From: an uncultured bacterium
Lineage (GTDB): Bacteria; Verrucomicrobiota; Kiritimatiellia; RFP12; CAIWXQ01
DNA: 36,177 nucleotides
Assembly (NCBI GenBank): GCA_903861045.1
Contig: CAIOST010000213.1
Span: 1 to 36,177 of the forward strand
Direction: 5' to 3'
Of the stretch, positions 1 through 8,407 are shown in pieces; the first letter of the stretch is position 1, and each line of letters begins with the position of its first letter. Made by a program: the position numbers and the translations under genes. The notes below the pieces were generated by a model that did no database searches, was not told the DNA's origin, and saw only the letters and a program-made list of their open reading frames with translations.

Positions 1-735
1 GCGTAGACGACAACGCGTGGGACTAAGAAAGCGACGAAGTGTGGCGTGGCATGGATAGGAGCAGCAGGCACTTCGTCCCACACTTCGTCGCACACTTTGT
101 CGGCTCTTCCAGTTCCGTGGCTTGAGCATGGCCCCGCTTCCCCTTCAATTAAAAATCCCCCCACAAATCCGGAAGCGCCCTTTTAGAAAGGTTTGGTTTG
201 GGCGGGCGGGGTAGCAGATGGGGAGCGCAGTCGAACCGCTTGCCACGGCCGGGGATGGGTACACGGCCGGGGATTTTAACGTGGTGCGTGCACACCGCGT
301 CCAGCGGTTCGACGGCGCTCACCGCCGGCGGCCGCCGCAGTCCAAAAGCGTGTTGCGGCAGGTGGGGCGCCTAGTATAGCGGTACCGCCCTGCGGTTGTC
401 ACCGCACTCCACGCCGGCCGCGCTAGTATGGGAGGAGATCGATCGCCCTGTTGTCGGACAGATGGTGCTACGCGTGGACCGCCCCGGCGGGCTCGACCCG
501 CCGGACGGCAGAGTTCTGCGGTCAGTCGCGCAAACAGCGCAAAGGGCTGCGCGCGAGGAACCGCCGCCGGCGCCCGCCCTCGCTCATCGTCGATCGTACT
601 CGTCGTCCGTACGCGTCGACCGTTATGTCTTCACCGCGAATGGACGGGAAGGGGGCTGATCCAGACTGTTACACCATTGCGATTTAGCCATCGATCTGTC
701 AAGATCCCGGCGGTTCATCGGGCGCTATACCCATC
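1..735. other. Intergenic stretch without a supportable gene
   Basis: No reading frame here looks like a protein: the three overlapping frames at 396-769 are short, Arg/Pro-rich and have no recognisable motif. The stretch does hold structure. GCGACGAAGTGTG (31-43) is repeated exactly in inverted orientation at 79-91. An 18-bp inverted repeat with one mismatch joins 223-240 to 303-320. CACGGCCGGGGAT occurs twice, 18 bp apart (244-256 and 262-274). I cannot assign a function; it may be a decayed region or the tail of an element starting outside the window. Confidence 0.5.
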
Positions 736-876
736 ATGCGGAATTGTTGCCAAAAGCTTGTGCTACTGAGTCTCCTGATCATGGCAGGGGGGGCGATGGG
801 CTATGCCCCACGGCCGTATGTGCCAGCACCTGCGACCGGCGCTAGTAGCCGCAATTTCCCCCGGAACTTCGTGTAG
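736..876 (+). CDS. Possible small exported peptide, 46 aa
   Basis: This short frame begins Met-Arg-Asn-Cys-Cys-Gln-Lys and runs into a hydrophobic stretch (about residues 8-22, LVLLSLLIMAGGAMG) followed by a possible signal-peptidase site after Gly-Tyr-Ala. The mature part is short and rich in Pro, Ala, Ser and Arg. That layout of positive N-terminus, hydrophobic core and small-residue cleavage site is what one expects of a secreted peptide. There is no good ribosome-binding site, no family is recognised, and neighbouring sequence is non-coding, so this may be chance. It stands alone, upstream of the convergent tpx gene. Confidence 0.3.
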   Translation: MRNCCQKLVLLSLLIMAGGAMGYAPRPYVPAPATGASSRNFPRNFV

Positions 877-970
877 CTGATTCGGTATCTATTTGTTCGG
901 GCACGCCTCTGGAGGGCCGGCTGAACCCTGGGGCCTGCTACTTGCCGTTCCTGCGCCTTCGCAGGGCTCG

Positions 971-1471
971 CTACCGGATCGCGGCCAGGGCTGCGGCGTA
1001 GTTCGGCTCATTGGCGATCTCGGAAACCAGCTCCGTGTGGCGGATGCGCCCCTCGGGGTCGATCACCACGATGGCGCGCGCCAGCAAGCCGGCCAGCACG
1101 GAGTCCGTGATCAGCACGCCGTAATCGCGGCCGAAGGCCGGCGTGCGGAAGGCGGAGAGCAGGTGGACGTGTTTGATCCCCTCCGCGCCACAGAAGCGGC
1201 TTTGTGCGAAGGGGAGATCCATCGAGATGCAAAGCACGGTCGTGTTCGGCTGGGCGGCCGCCTCCTGGTTGAAGCGGCGGACCGAGGTGGCGCAGGTGGG
1301 GGTGTCGATGCTCGGGAAGATATTGAGCACGGTCCAACGCCCCTTGGCCTCGGCCAAGTGGTAGGTGCCAAGGTCGGCGGTGGTTAGCCCCAGTGCCGGT
1401 GCGAGCTCCCCCACAGCGGGAAGTTCGTGGATGGTATGAACCGGGTTGCCCTTGAGTGTGACGGTGGCCAT
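971..1471 (-). CDS. tpx: Thiol peroxidase Tpx (atypical 2-Cys peroxiredoxin)
   Basis: This 166-aa protein has the full length and layout of bacterial Tpx, which reduces hydrogen peroxide and alkyl hydroperoxides using thioredoxin. The peroxidatic cysteine is Cys60 in the motif SIDTPTC. The resolving cysteine is Cys94 in SRFCGAEG; the spacing of 34 matches the family (E. coli Cys61/Cys95). The N-terminus MATVTLKGNPVH is the usual short beta-hairpin, and the downstream FGRDYGVLI segment is also typical. A good ribosome-binding site (AAGGGAGA) lies just upstream of the ATG. The enzyme is expected in the cytoplasm or periplasm; no signal peptide is seen, which favours the cytoplasm. The gene stands alone, with a repeat-rich gap behind its start. 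Confidence 0.95.
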   Translation of the reverse strand: MATVTLKGNPVHTIHELPAVGELAPALGLTTADLGTYHLAEAKGRWTVLNIFPSIDTPTCATSVRRFNQEAAAQPNTTVLCISMDLPFAQSRFCGAEGIKHVHLLSAFRTPAFGRDYGVLITDSVLAGLLARAIVVIDPEGRIRHTELVSEIANEPNYAAALAAIR

Positions 1472-1498
1472 GTGCGTATCTCCCTTGGTTGGTGAAAA

Positions 1499-1556
1499 CA
1501 GGTGTCAGGTGTCAGGTGTCAGGTGTCAGGTGTCAGGTGTCAGGTGTCAGGTGTCA
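1499..1556. repeat. Heptanucleotide tandem repeat (GGTGTCA), about 8 copies
   Basis: Eight perfect copies of GGTGTCA run from 1501 to 1556, preceded by a partial copy (CA). They begin 28 bp upstream of the tpx start codon. A related, less perfect array in the opposite orientation (CACCTAACACCTACCACC and further copies) lies at about 1788-1818, so the two arrays bracket 1557-1787. Length variation by slippage is likely. Confidence 0.95.
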
Positions 1557-1834
1557 GTTTCCATAGAGGATATCACCTTTCGGTCGGTATTGCCATCATC
1601 CTTTTCTTATTGGCCGCGCTTCAGGAAAAGACCATGGGCCGCGCGGTGGGCGCATCCTAGACTTCCCAAAATCAGTAGTCCCACCAAGGCGGTGCCACCA
1701 GGGAGCAGAACACGTGACCGGCTCGGCGGGAGCCTCGCCCTTGTGCTGCGGTGTGACGGAGAGGTGCGCGGCTTGGTTCTGGGCTGTCACCTAACACCTA
1801 CCACCTACCACCTAACTACACCCCTCGCCCCGGG
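1557..1834. repeat. Repeat-derived intergenic segment with an 18-bp dispersed repeat
   Basis: This gap between tpx and fcl holds no gene. CTTCAGGAAAAGACCATG at 1619-1636 recurs exactly at 30182-30199 and inverted at 29926-29943. Here the 18-mer is flanked on both sides by GGCCGCG (1612-1618 and 1637-1643). A small hairpin GGCTC-GGCGG-GAGCC sits at 1720-1734. The inverted heptamer-like array CACCTA/ACACCTA at about 1788-1818 closes the segment next to the end of fcl. Confidence 0.6.
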
Positions 1835-2782
1835 CTACGCCCGCAGCCGCCCTGTGGCCTTCTCTTCGCGATAGGCCAGCACGGTGCGGCGGATCCCTTC
1901 GGCGAGCGTAAGCGAGGGTTTCCACCCCAGCCCGTGCAGCCGGGCGCAGTCGATGAGCTTGCGCGGGGTGCCATCCGGCTTGGTCGCGTCGAAGACGATT
2001 TCACAGCGTGTGCCGCAGGCCTCGCGGATGAGTTCGGCTAGTTGGCGGATGGAGACTTCGTGCCCGGAGCCGACGTTGACCCAGTCCGGCGGGTTCGGGT
2101 GACGCAGCAGGAAGAGGAGCGCCGAAGCCACATCATCCACGTGCAGGAATTCCCGCATGGGTGTGCCCGTCCCCCAGATGGTGACGGTGGGTGCGCCGGC
2201 CTGCCGCGCCTCTTCGAAGCGGCGGATCTGCGCGGGCATGACATGCGACGTTTCCAGATTATAGTTATCGCCGGGGCCGAAGAGGTTGGTGGGCATGGCG
2301 CTGTGGTAGCAGACGCCGTACTGGCGGCGGTAGGCTTCGCACAGCTTGAGCCCCGCGATCTTGGCGATGGCGTAGGCTTCGTTGGTTGGCTCGAGCGGCC
2401 CGGTCAGGAGCGACGCTTCCGGAATGGGCTGGGGGGCGAGGCGCGGGTAGATGCAGGAACTGCCGAGGAAGAGCACGCGCGATATGCCGCAGCGATAGGC
2501 ACCGTCAATCAGATTAGCGGCAATCGCGAGGTTGTCGAAGAGGAAGCTGGCCGGTTGCGTGCGATTGGCCTCGATACCGCCGACCTTGGCTGCGGCAATG
2601 ATCAGTGCCGTGGGTTTGGTCTTTTCGAGAAAAAGGCGGGTGGAGGCCTGATCACGTAAATCGACCTGTGCCAGATCGCCGAGGATAGGCGGCGGTAACC
2701 CTTCGGCCTGCATGCGCCGGAGAATGGCCGAGCCGACCATCCCTTGGTGCCCGGCCACGAAGATACGCTGTAGGTAGTCCAT
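1835..2782 (-). CDS. fcl: GDP-L-fucose synthase (GDP-4-keto-6-deoxymannose epimerase/reductase)
   Basis: This 315-aa short-chain dehydrogenase/reductase carries out the last step of GDP-L-fucose synthesis: 3,5-epimerisation and NADPH reduction of GDP-4-keto-6-deoxy-mannose. The NADP-binding GHQGMVG motif is at residues 11-17. The catalytic set is in place: Ser108/109 in GSSCIYP, Tyr137 and Lys141 in YAIAK, with Cys110 and His180 (ETSHVMP) matching the acid/base pair known for E. coli Fcl. The start lies 4 nt after the gmd stop codon, and a GGAGGGG ribosome site sits inside the end of gmd, so the two are translated from one message. The product would feed fucosylated surface polysaccharide; no glycosyltransferase is visible in the window. 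Confidence 0.95.
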   Translation of the reverse strand: MDYLQRIFVAGHQGMVGSAILRRMQAEGLPPPILGDLAQVDLRDQASTRLFLEKTKPTALIIAAAKVGGIEANRTQPASFLFDNLAIAANLIDGAYRCGISRVLFLGSSCIYPRLAPQPIPEASLLTGPLEPTNEAYAIAKIAGLKLCEAYRRQYGVCYHSAMPTNLFGPGDNYNLETSHVMPAQIRRFEEARQAGAPTVTIWGTGTPMREFLHVDDVASALLFLLRHPNPPDWVNVGSGHEVSIRQLAELIREACGTRCEIVFDATKPDGTPRKLIDCARLHGLGWKPSLTLAEGIRRTVLAYREEKATGRLRA

Positions 2783-2786
2783 ATTA

Positions 2787-3809
2787 TTACCCCTCCGCCG
2801 CTTCGCTACGCTGCACGGCGAGCTCCTGGCGGGCCAGTTTGAGATCCGCTTCGATCATCATGCGGGTCAGCTCGCGGAAGGTCACACGCGGCTGCCAGTT
2901 TAATACGCGCCGGGCCTTGCTGGCGTCGCCCAGCAGCAGGTCTACTTCGCTGGGGCGCTCGTAGCGCGCATCGTGGCGCACATACTCCTTCCAGTCGAGT
3001 CCGACCAGGCCGAAGGCCTCCTCGCAGAACTCCTGCACGCTGTGGGTCTCGCCGGTGGCGATGACATAATCATCGGGCTGTTCCTGCTGGACCATCAGCC
3101 ACATGGCTTCGACGTAGTCGCCGGCAAAGCCCCAGTCGCGGCGCGCATCCATGTTTCCCAGGTAGAGGCGGTTTTGCAGGCCGAGTTTGATGCGGGTGGC
3201 AGCCATGGTGATCTTGCGCGTCACAAAGGTGGGGCCGCGCCGCGGCGACTCATGGTTGAAGAGGATGCCGTTGCTGGCATGCATCTGGTAGGCCTCGCGG
3301 TAGTTCACCGTGGCCCAGTAGGCGTAGAGCTTGGCGCAGGCATAGGGCGAACGCGGGTGGAACGGCGTGGTCTCGCGCTGGGGCGTCTCGTGCACCTTGC
3401 CAAACAACTCCGAGGAGGAGGCTTGGTAGAAACGCACCTTCTTGTCGAGTCCGGACTCCCGCAGCGCTTCCAGCAACCGGATGGTGCCTAGGCCGGTGAC
3501 GTCGCCCGTATACTCCGGCACGTCGAAGGAGACGCGCACATGGCTCTGCGCACCGAGATGATAAACCTCATCCGGCTTCAGCTCGTAGAGCAGCTTGGTC
3601 AGGCGCGAGGCATCGGCGAGGTCGCCAAAGTGCAGGAAGAGCCGCACGCCCATGATGTGCGGATCCTGATAGAGGTGGTCAATCCGCTGGGTGTTGAAGC
3701 TCGACGAGCGACGGATCATGCCATGAACTTCATAACCCTTGGCGAGCAGCAGCTCCGCCAGATAGGCCCCATCTTGGCCGGTGATGCCGGTAATAAATGC
3801 ACGCTTCAT
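2787..3809 (-). CDS. gmd: GDP-mannose 4,6-dehydratase
   Basis: This 340-aa protein converts GDP-mannose to GDP-4-keto-6-deoxy-mannose, the substrate of the adjacent fcl product. The cofactor motif GITGQDG is at residues 8-14. Catalytic residues fit the family: Ser132 and Glu134 in SSSELFG, Tyr156 and Lys160 in YACAK. The [11 protein letters not shown] and [13 protein letters not shown] blocks are diagnostic. The open frame extends 144 codons further upstream, but that extension is not protein-like. The ATG at 3807-3809 begins the conserved MKRAFITG and has AGGAG upstream, so it is chosen. First gene of a two-gene operon, divergent from a XylR/AraC-type regulator. Confidence 0.96.
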   Translation of the reverse strand: MKRAFITGITGQDGAYLAELLLAKGYEVHGMIRRSSSFNTQRIDHLYQDPHIMGVRLFLHFGDLADASRLTKLLYELKPDEVYHLGAQSHVRVSFDVPEYTGDVTGLGTIRLLEALRESGLDKKVRFYQASSSELFGKVHETPQRETTPFHPRSPYACAKLYAYWATVNYREAYQMHASNGILFNHESPRRGPTFVTRKITMAATRIKLGLQNRLYLGNMDARRDWGFAGDYVEAMWLMVQQEQPDDYVIATGETHSVQEFCEEAFGLVGLDWKEYVRHDARYERPSEVDLLLGDASKARRVLNWQPRVTFRELTRMMIEADLKLARQELAVQRSEAAEG

Positions 3810-3930
3810 GCTTGGCTCCTGGTTATGGTCGCTACAGGCCGCACAGGGCATCCCGGCGGGTCTGTCGTCCCCTCCCGGCGGGCTGATCCCTGCTAGCGGG
3901 CCCCCTTGGTAAAGATAACGAGTAGAGTCT

Positions 3931-3961
3931 GGCATAATTGCCCTGCTTTGGCATTGCGCAA
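3931..3961. promoter_or_regulatory. Candidate operator elements between gmd and the divergent regulator
   Basis: The 175-bp gap between the gmd and regulator starts holds the dyad GGCA-N4-TGCC (3931-3942) and the palindrome TTGCGCAA (3954-3961), both within 55 bp of the regulator start. TCCCGGCGGG is also directly repeated at 3851-3860 and 3873-3882. AraC/XylR proteins often bind their own control region, so these are possible sites. No clear -35/-10 pair could be fixed on either strand. Confidence 0.3.
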
Positions 3962-3984
3962 AAGCGTATATCATGGTTACATAA

Positions 3985-5127
3985 ATGCGCATGGAGAGTT
4001 TGCCACGACATATTGCCGTACTGGGAGATGCGGATCTGGGGTTCAGTACGCAGGTGCTGGAGGGTGTGCAGTGGTTTGCCGGGCGGACGCCTGGTTGGCG
4101 GGTAGTGCCGTTGCACTGTACGCAGGATGATCTGCTCGATGATCTGCTGCGCAACGGTCGACTCAGCGGGGTGATCGGCGCGTTTATTAGTACGCGCTGG
4201 GTGGCTAGCCTGCCAGGCCAAGCGGTGCCGCTGGTTAACATCGGCTCGCTTTCCGAGGTGACAGGGGTGGCATCCGTGATTCCGGACCATCAGGCCGTGG
4301 GGCGGTTGGCGGCGGAGCATTTGGTGCAAGGCGGTTGGCGTGTGCTGGGGTGCCTACACGAGGCCGCCAGCTTTGCGGCGATGCAGCAGCGCGCGGGTTT
4401 TTGTGGCACAGCCGAGGCTAGTGGCGCCACGGTTTCCCAGCCGGCGGCCTCGGAAAGCTTTGCCCCCGGCGCCAATTGGGAGGCGTGGTTGCGTACCCTG
4501 CCGCAGCCGGCTGCCGTCTTTTGCACGAGCGACCGGCTGGCCCGGCGGTTGATGGCCCTTTTGCAACAGCTGACCTGGCGTGTGCCGGAGCAGGTGGCGG
4601 TGGTGGGGGTGGGCGATTCTGCGTTTGAAAGCGCGCTGGCGGGGATGGGTATCTCGTCGGTGGTGCTGCCGGGGCAGCGTATCGGGGTGCGTGCGGCGGC
4701 GCGCTTGCAGGCCATGCTGGAGAAGGGGGTGGTGGACCAGGGGGTGGAAGCACTGCCGCCAGAAACCTTGGTGGTACGCGATTCATCGGCCGTGGTCTGT
4801 TCGCGTGATCCGGTGGTGTCGCGGGCCGTGGGGTTAATGCTGCAACGCCCGGCCGGCGCCGCCTTAACGGCCACAGCGCTGGCGCGGCAGATGGGGCTCT
4901 CGCGGCGCGCCCTGGAGGTGCGGTTCCAGCGTGCTCTCGGGCATGGCCCGGCCACGGAGATGCGCCGCCGGCGATTGTGGCAGGTGCAAAGGCTGCTAAC
5001 TGGAACGGATCTGTCGCTGGAGGAGATTGCGGCGCGCACCGGTTTTTGTGGCGCCCATCACCTTGCCACGCAGTTCAAACGCGCCATGGCCTGCACCCCC
5101 GGAACCTACCGCCAGCGCGGCCGCTGA
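3985..5127 (+). CDS. XylR-type AraC-family transcriptional regulator
   Basis: This 380-aa protein joins a periplasmic-binding-protein-like (LacI/PBP1) sensor domain, about residues 8-265, to a C-terminal AraC helix-turn-helix domain, about 275-378. The sensor part shows the LacI-like pattern [12 protein letters not shown] near 90-105 and VAVVGVGDS near 205. The C-terminal part has both AraC helices: [22 protein letters not shown], then [24 protein letters not shown]. This design is typical of sugar-sensing regulators in PVC bacteria. Its ligand and targets are unknown; divergence from gmd-fcl suggests but does not prove control of that operon. The ATG at 3985 has no strong ribosome site; Met3 (3991) is an alternative start. 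Confidence 0.88.
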   Translation: MRMESLPRHIAVLGDADLGFSTQVLEGVQWFAGRTPGWRVVPLHCTQDDLLDDLLRNGRLSGVIGAFISTRWVASLPGQAVPLVNIGSLSEVTGVASVIPDHQAVGRLAAEHLVQGGWRVLGCLHEAASFAAMQQRAGFCGTAEASGATVSQPAASESFAPGANWEAWLRTLPQPAAVFCTSDRLARRLMALLQQLTWRVPEQVAVVGVGDSAFESALAGMGISSVVLPGQRIGVRAAARLQAMLEKGVVDQGVEALPPETLVVRDSSAVVCSRDPVVSRAVGLMLQRPAGAALTATALARQMGLSRRALEVRFQRALGHGPATEMRRRRLWQVQRLLTGTDLSLEEIAARTGFCGAHHLATQFKRAMACTPGTYRQRGR

Positions 5128-5138
5128 ACGCCACAAAG

Positions 5139-5321
5139 TTAGCGTTGCTGCAGTACACCGGGGGGGAGGGCGGGAGATCCTTCCCACGCTTCCGGCTTAG
5201 CCCAAGGGAGATCGCCGGCAGCCGGGTCGGACAGGCAGCCTGACACGCAGCACAGCAGCCACGCCCCTACGAGCAGTGCCAGTAGGCGCGTGCCCTGCAA
5301 CTTAATAGAACACCACATCAT
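5139..5321 (-). CDS. Small putative lipoprotein, 60 aa
   Basis: The frame starts within the last 20 bases of the coiled-coil gene upstream. It encodes a charged N-terminus, a hydrophobic run (about residues 13-24, LLALLVGAWLLC) and a lipobox-like VSGC, so lipidation would fall on Cys29. The remaining 31 residues contain DLPWAKPEAWEG, a Trp/Pro-rich motif that resembles short outer-membrane lipoproteins I associate with this bacterial group; that link is from memory. The overlap implies translational coupling. The two tandem Met codons at the start lie inside the upstream gene; a TTG just after that gene's stop is an alternative start. It converges on the regulator gene with 11 bp between stops. 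Confidence 0.6.
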   Translation of the reverse strand: MMWCSIKLQGTRLLALLVGAWLLCCVSGCLSDPAAGDLPWAKPEAWEGSPALPPGVLQQR

Positions 5322-6450
5322 TGATCTCCACCGGCGCTTGCTGCCAGTCGATCAGGATGTCGGCCACGACCAAGTTCTTTTGGCGCAAGACCTGCCGGCA
5401 CTTGATGCGGGTAATGAATTCGCCGGAGGCGGACTTGAAGCCAGGACGGCGAATCATCAGCTCAATCTGCGGCATGGGTCGGTCCCGTTGCTCGCCGATC
5501 AGTTCCGTCATGGCGTCCGCCGAGAGGTCAATCACAACGAACTTGAGTTTGTCATCCACCGCGACGACTTTGCCTTTGGTGCCGGGGGCGCCTTGGAAGG
5601 CGGCCGCGCTGCTGGTACGTTCGTCGGTCGGGGGCCTAACGCGCGACTCTTTCAGTCGTTTGATCTCGGAATTAAGGTCCTTAACGAGTTTGTTCAGTTC
5701 GTCGATTTCGCCGGTCTTCTTTTCGATTTCGGCCTTCAGTTCCGCCACTTCCGCGGTGAGGTTGCTCTTCTCTTCCTCCAAACCGACGATTTTGCGCTTG
5801 AGGCCGCGGATCTCTTCGTTGAGGCGTTCGATCTCGCGATTCTTCTCGTCGATCGTCTTCTTATCGGCGCGCCCGTCCTGCTTAAGCTTGTTATGTTCAT
5901 CGATGGTGGTGACCAACTCTTCGCGGAGCTTCTGCAGTTCCATGCGGGTCTTGTTGAGCGTAGCGTTCTGCTTGGTGGCGCGCTCGAGCAGTTCATCCAT
6001 CATTTGCTGCATGGTGCCCGGGCCGTCCACGCAGTAGGTTCCGACATCCACAGCATTCCGGACGCGCCGCACTTTACCTTCCGGGGTGACTTCGGTGCGG
6101 TAGTACTGGCGGATTTGACGCTTCTTCTCGTCGGCGTCCCAACTCATGGCCTGCAGGTTGGGTGTTTCCAGTTTGAACTGGTAGGAGGCCCAGAACGGGG
6201 AGCGCTCGGGATTCTCCATCTCCTTGCTGGTGACGGGCGAGACGTCCTTGCCGGAGTAGTTGGGTTGCTGGGCCTCAGCGGGCGGATCGCCGGCTTCAAT
6301 GGTTTTGACCACCTTGCGAAACTGTTCTTCTAGCAAATGGGTGCGATTAATCAGCAATTCGCGTTTGCTATAGAGCTGGATAGCGAGAAACAGCGCCGCG
6401 CCACTCAGGACGAGGATAATTATCACGAAAACGCGTAGAACCGTACCCAT
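5302..6450 (-). CDS. Membrane-anchored coiled-coil protein of unknown function
   Basis: This 382-aa protein has an N-terminal membrane anchor (about residues 5-26, VLRVFVIIILVLSGAALFLA). A linker of about 130 residues follows, then a long heptad-rich coiled coil (about 155-280, mostly Glu/Lys/Leu), a short Thr/Ser/Ala linker, and a globular C-terminal domain (about 295-382) beginning GTKGKVVAVDDKLKFVVIDL. That last domain looks like the small beta-barrel 'GKV..V......VVID' module seen at the ends of several PVC envelope proteins; function unknown. The orientation predicts that the coiled coil lies outside the cytoplasm. Ribosome site AAGGAA precedes the ATG. Downstream it overlaps the small lipoprotein by 20 bp, so the pair may act together. 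Confidence 0.85.
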   Translation of the reverse strand: MGTVLRVFVIIILVLSGAALFLAIQLYSKRELLINRTHLLEEQFRKVVKTIEAGDPPAEAQQPNYSGKDVSPVTSKEMENPERSPFWASYQFKLETPNLQAMSWDADEKKRQIRQYYRTEVTPEGKVRRVRNAVDVGTYCVDGPGTMQQMMDELLERATKQNATLNKTRMELQKLREELVTTIDEHNKLKQDGRADKKTIDEKNREIERLNEEIRGLKRKIVGLEEEKSNLTAEVAELKAEIEKKTGEIDELNKLVKDLNSEIKRLKESRVRPPTDERTSSAAAFQGAPGTKGKVVAVDDKLKFVVIDLSADAMTELIGEQRDRPMPQIELMIRRPGFKSASGEFITRIKCRQVLRQKNLVVADILIDWQQAPVEINDVVFY

Positions 6451-6527
6451 AGCGATTCCTTACAACTGTCAGTTTTCGGCGGTTTCTGGTTGGTCACCTG
6501 CAGGCTAGCTGCCAGAAGGTGTAGGGG

Positions 6528-6556
6528 AGCGTAGAACAAACTGCTAACAAAGGCAA
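6528..6556 (-). promoter_or_regulatory. Weak sigma70-like promoter candidate for the coiled-coil gene
   Basis: Read on the minus strand, TTGCCT (6551-6556) and TACGCT (6528-6533) are separated by 17 bp and lie 78 bp upstream of the start codon. The match is only partial. The 178-bp gap between the SurA-like gene and this gene makes a separate promoter plausible. Confidence 0.3.
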
Positions 6557-6628
6557 CTGCAAAAACGCGAGCGTCCGTCTGCGATCCACTTTCGGGGTGT
6601 AGCGAGCGATGGCATGAGTGGTGCCGGG

Positions 6629-8275
6629 TTACTCTTCGGCGGTGGATGACGTGATGGCGGCAGCCAGTTGGGAACGCATGCGGTCGTGCAGTTTAAGTCC
6701 TTTTTGCTTGAGGTTCCAATCCATCCAGGCCGTGGTAATGCCGATGGAGCGGATGCGTTCCAAGCTAGCGCGGGCTTTCGGGCGGAGCATATCGGCGGAG
6801 AGCGAGTCTCCGGGGCGGCGAGCGACCATATAGACGAAGAGGGCTGCGTCGTCGTCGTCCGCCGGGACGGCCTCGGTGATTTCGCCGGGGCGCAGATGGA
6901 GTGCGGCGCGGGCCACAGGCATATAGTTAGGGAAAGGGTTCTGGTAGATGGTGTGCACGGCGAAAGTCATGGCGGTGGAGACGTTCAGGGCTTTGGCGTG
7001 TGCCACGGCCGTGATGTTCGGGTTTTTGGCCAGCCCCTTGGTCAGATCGGTATGCAGCGTGACGAGATCGTCGCGGAACATGTCGGTCCGGATTTTGTCT
7101 TGTGCCAGGGGGCGCACGCGGTCCATGACTTCCTGCAGGGCGGGCATATGGGCGGGGCTGGGGCTATGGGCGAGGGGGGTGAGGGCGTAGACGAAGTTCT
7201 GCCCCTGCACGACATTAAAGCGTCCGTCCGGCTGGGCGAGGTCGAGCTCGAAGGCGGCGTCGCGGAACTCCTTGCCGAGTTCGATGCCAGGCGGGTTTTC
7301 GTTGGCTGCAAAGAAGGCGGTCTGCGAGACGGGGAGTGCGAAGGCGGCGGCGGCGGTGGCAAAGCCGTCGGGGCCGTGCTGCGCGGCCATGGGCAGAAAG
7401 GTGTTCACCAGGTTGGTATAGGCGGCCTGCACGGCGTTCTGATGCTGCAAGAGGGGGATGATTTGGGGGCGGGCTTCAGCTAAGGGGAGGCTTTCCGTGC
7501 TGTTGCTGCGCGTGAAGGCCTCGCTGTGATCGTCGTAGTATTCCCGAATTTGCTCCTCGGTCACGGTGACCCGTGCCAGGTAATTCGAGACTGGCAGGGC
7601 CACATAGTGCACGGCGACGCGCTTGGGGAGGTAGAACTGGTTGGTGTGGGCATCGAAGTAGGCCTGAATCTGGGCCTCGCTGGCCTGGACTTGGGCGAAG
7701 CGGTTACTGACGGCCACGACGCGTACGGTCATTTCGTCGGTGAGGCCGGCCAGTTCATCCTCGTTTTCGAGGGGGGTGGTCCACGTGGCGGACTCCAGGA
7801 TGGCACTGAGTTTGCGCAGGGTCAGGAGATGACTCTGGTACTGCTCGAACAGTGCGGGGGTCAGGTTGTTTTCCCGCAGTTTGGCCTGGTACAACTGATG
7901 AATCTGCTGGTTGTATCCTTCGGTGGCGCCGATGCTCTCCTGGATGGTAGCCCGGATCTCTTCGAGGCTGGCCCCGAGTTCCAGTTCGTCGGCAACCTGG
8001 AAGGCGGCCACCTGCTGCCAGACCTGCGTGGCAACGGCCGGGAAGGTCAGCGGAGCTTCTTGGCGGCGGCGCGGAAATAGGCCTCGGATTTCCCGTTCCA
8101 GTGTGGCAAACGTCTCACTGGAGACGGGCGCTTTGCCGATCTGGGCCACGCGTTCGGCCTGGTTGGAACTCTTGTAGCAGGAGTCGACCGAAAGGAATGC
8201 CAAAGAGACGGCGATGGCAAAAGCGCCCCACACCAGACGGTGACGGATGATGCGATGAAAGTGATAAATAAACAC
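6629..8275 (-). CDS. SurA/PpiD-like periplasmic folding factor
   Basis: This 548-aa protein has a short basic N-terminus, one membrane segment (about residues 14-31, VWGAFAIAVSLAFLSVD) and a long extracytoplasmic part. From about residue 40 it follows the SurA N-terminal/PpiD pattern (AQIGKAPVSSETF, then helical segments, then VTEEQIREYYDDHSEAF near 255). These proteins bind unfolded envelope proteins; some also carry parvulin prolyl-isomerase domains. I do not see a clear parvulin active-site signature, so it may be a chaperone only. Cys33 in VDSC is a poor lipobox. Translation starts at GTG with AGGA seven bases upstream. It follows the FecR-like gene at 132 bp on the same strand. Confidence 0.75.
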   Translation of the reverse strand: MFIYHFHRIIRHRLVWGAFAIAVSLAFLSVDSCYKSSNQAERVAQIGKAPVSSETFATLEREIRGLFPRRRQEAPLTFPAVATQVWQQVAAFQVADELELGASLEEIRATIQESIGATEGYNQQIHQLYQAKLRENNLTPALFEQYQSHLLTLRKLSAILESATWTTPLENEDELAGLTDEMTVRVVAVSNRFAQVQASEAQIQAYFDAHTNQFYLPKRVAVHYVALPVSNYLARVTVTEEQIREYYDDHSEAFTRSNSTESLPLAEARPQIIPLLQHQNAVQAAYTNLVNTFLPMAAQHGPDGFATAAAAFALPVSQTAFFAANENPPGIELGKEFRDAAFELDLAQPDGRFNVVQGQNFVYALTPLAHSPSPAHMPALQEVMDRVRPLAQDKIRTDMFRDDLVTLHTDLTKGLAKNPNITAVAHAKALNVSTAMTFAVHTIYQNPFPNYMPVARAALHLRPGEITEAVPADDDDAALFVYMVARRPGDSLSADMLRPKARASLERIRSIGITTAWMDWNLKQKGLKLHDRMRSQLAAAITSSTAEE

Positions 8276-8350
8276 AGTGATATCCTGGAAGTCGCGCCAT
8301 TATCCAAAGCAGGTGGCATCCGGCTAGCGCGCGCCGGTCCTCCTGGGGGT

Positions 8351-8367
8351 GGGCGACATGGTCGCCC
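8351..8367. other. Perfect 7-bp hairpin between the FecR-like and SurA-like genes
   Basis: GGGCGAC-ATG-GTCGCCC forms a perfect stem with a three-base loop, 41 bp past the stop of the FecR-like gene. No T-run follows on the minus strand, so it is not a classical terminator; it could stabilise the upstream message or attenuate readthrough. Confidence 0.45.
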
Positions 8368-8407
8368 GGCGGGGCCCGTCGGTACGGGTCTCCGCACCCC
8401 GGTCTAG

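Noticed and set aside
396-769. Three overlapping plus-strand frames as genes
   Set aside because: Overlapping, Arg-rich, without motifs or convincing ribosome sites; composition matches random GC-rich DNA.
1499-1556. CRISPR array
   Set aside because: Seven-base units without spacers; no cas genes are present.
3810-4241. N-terminal extension of gmd by 144 codons
   Set aside because: The extension is not protein-like, overlaps the regulator gene, and the conserved gmd start MKRAFITG has its own ribosome site.
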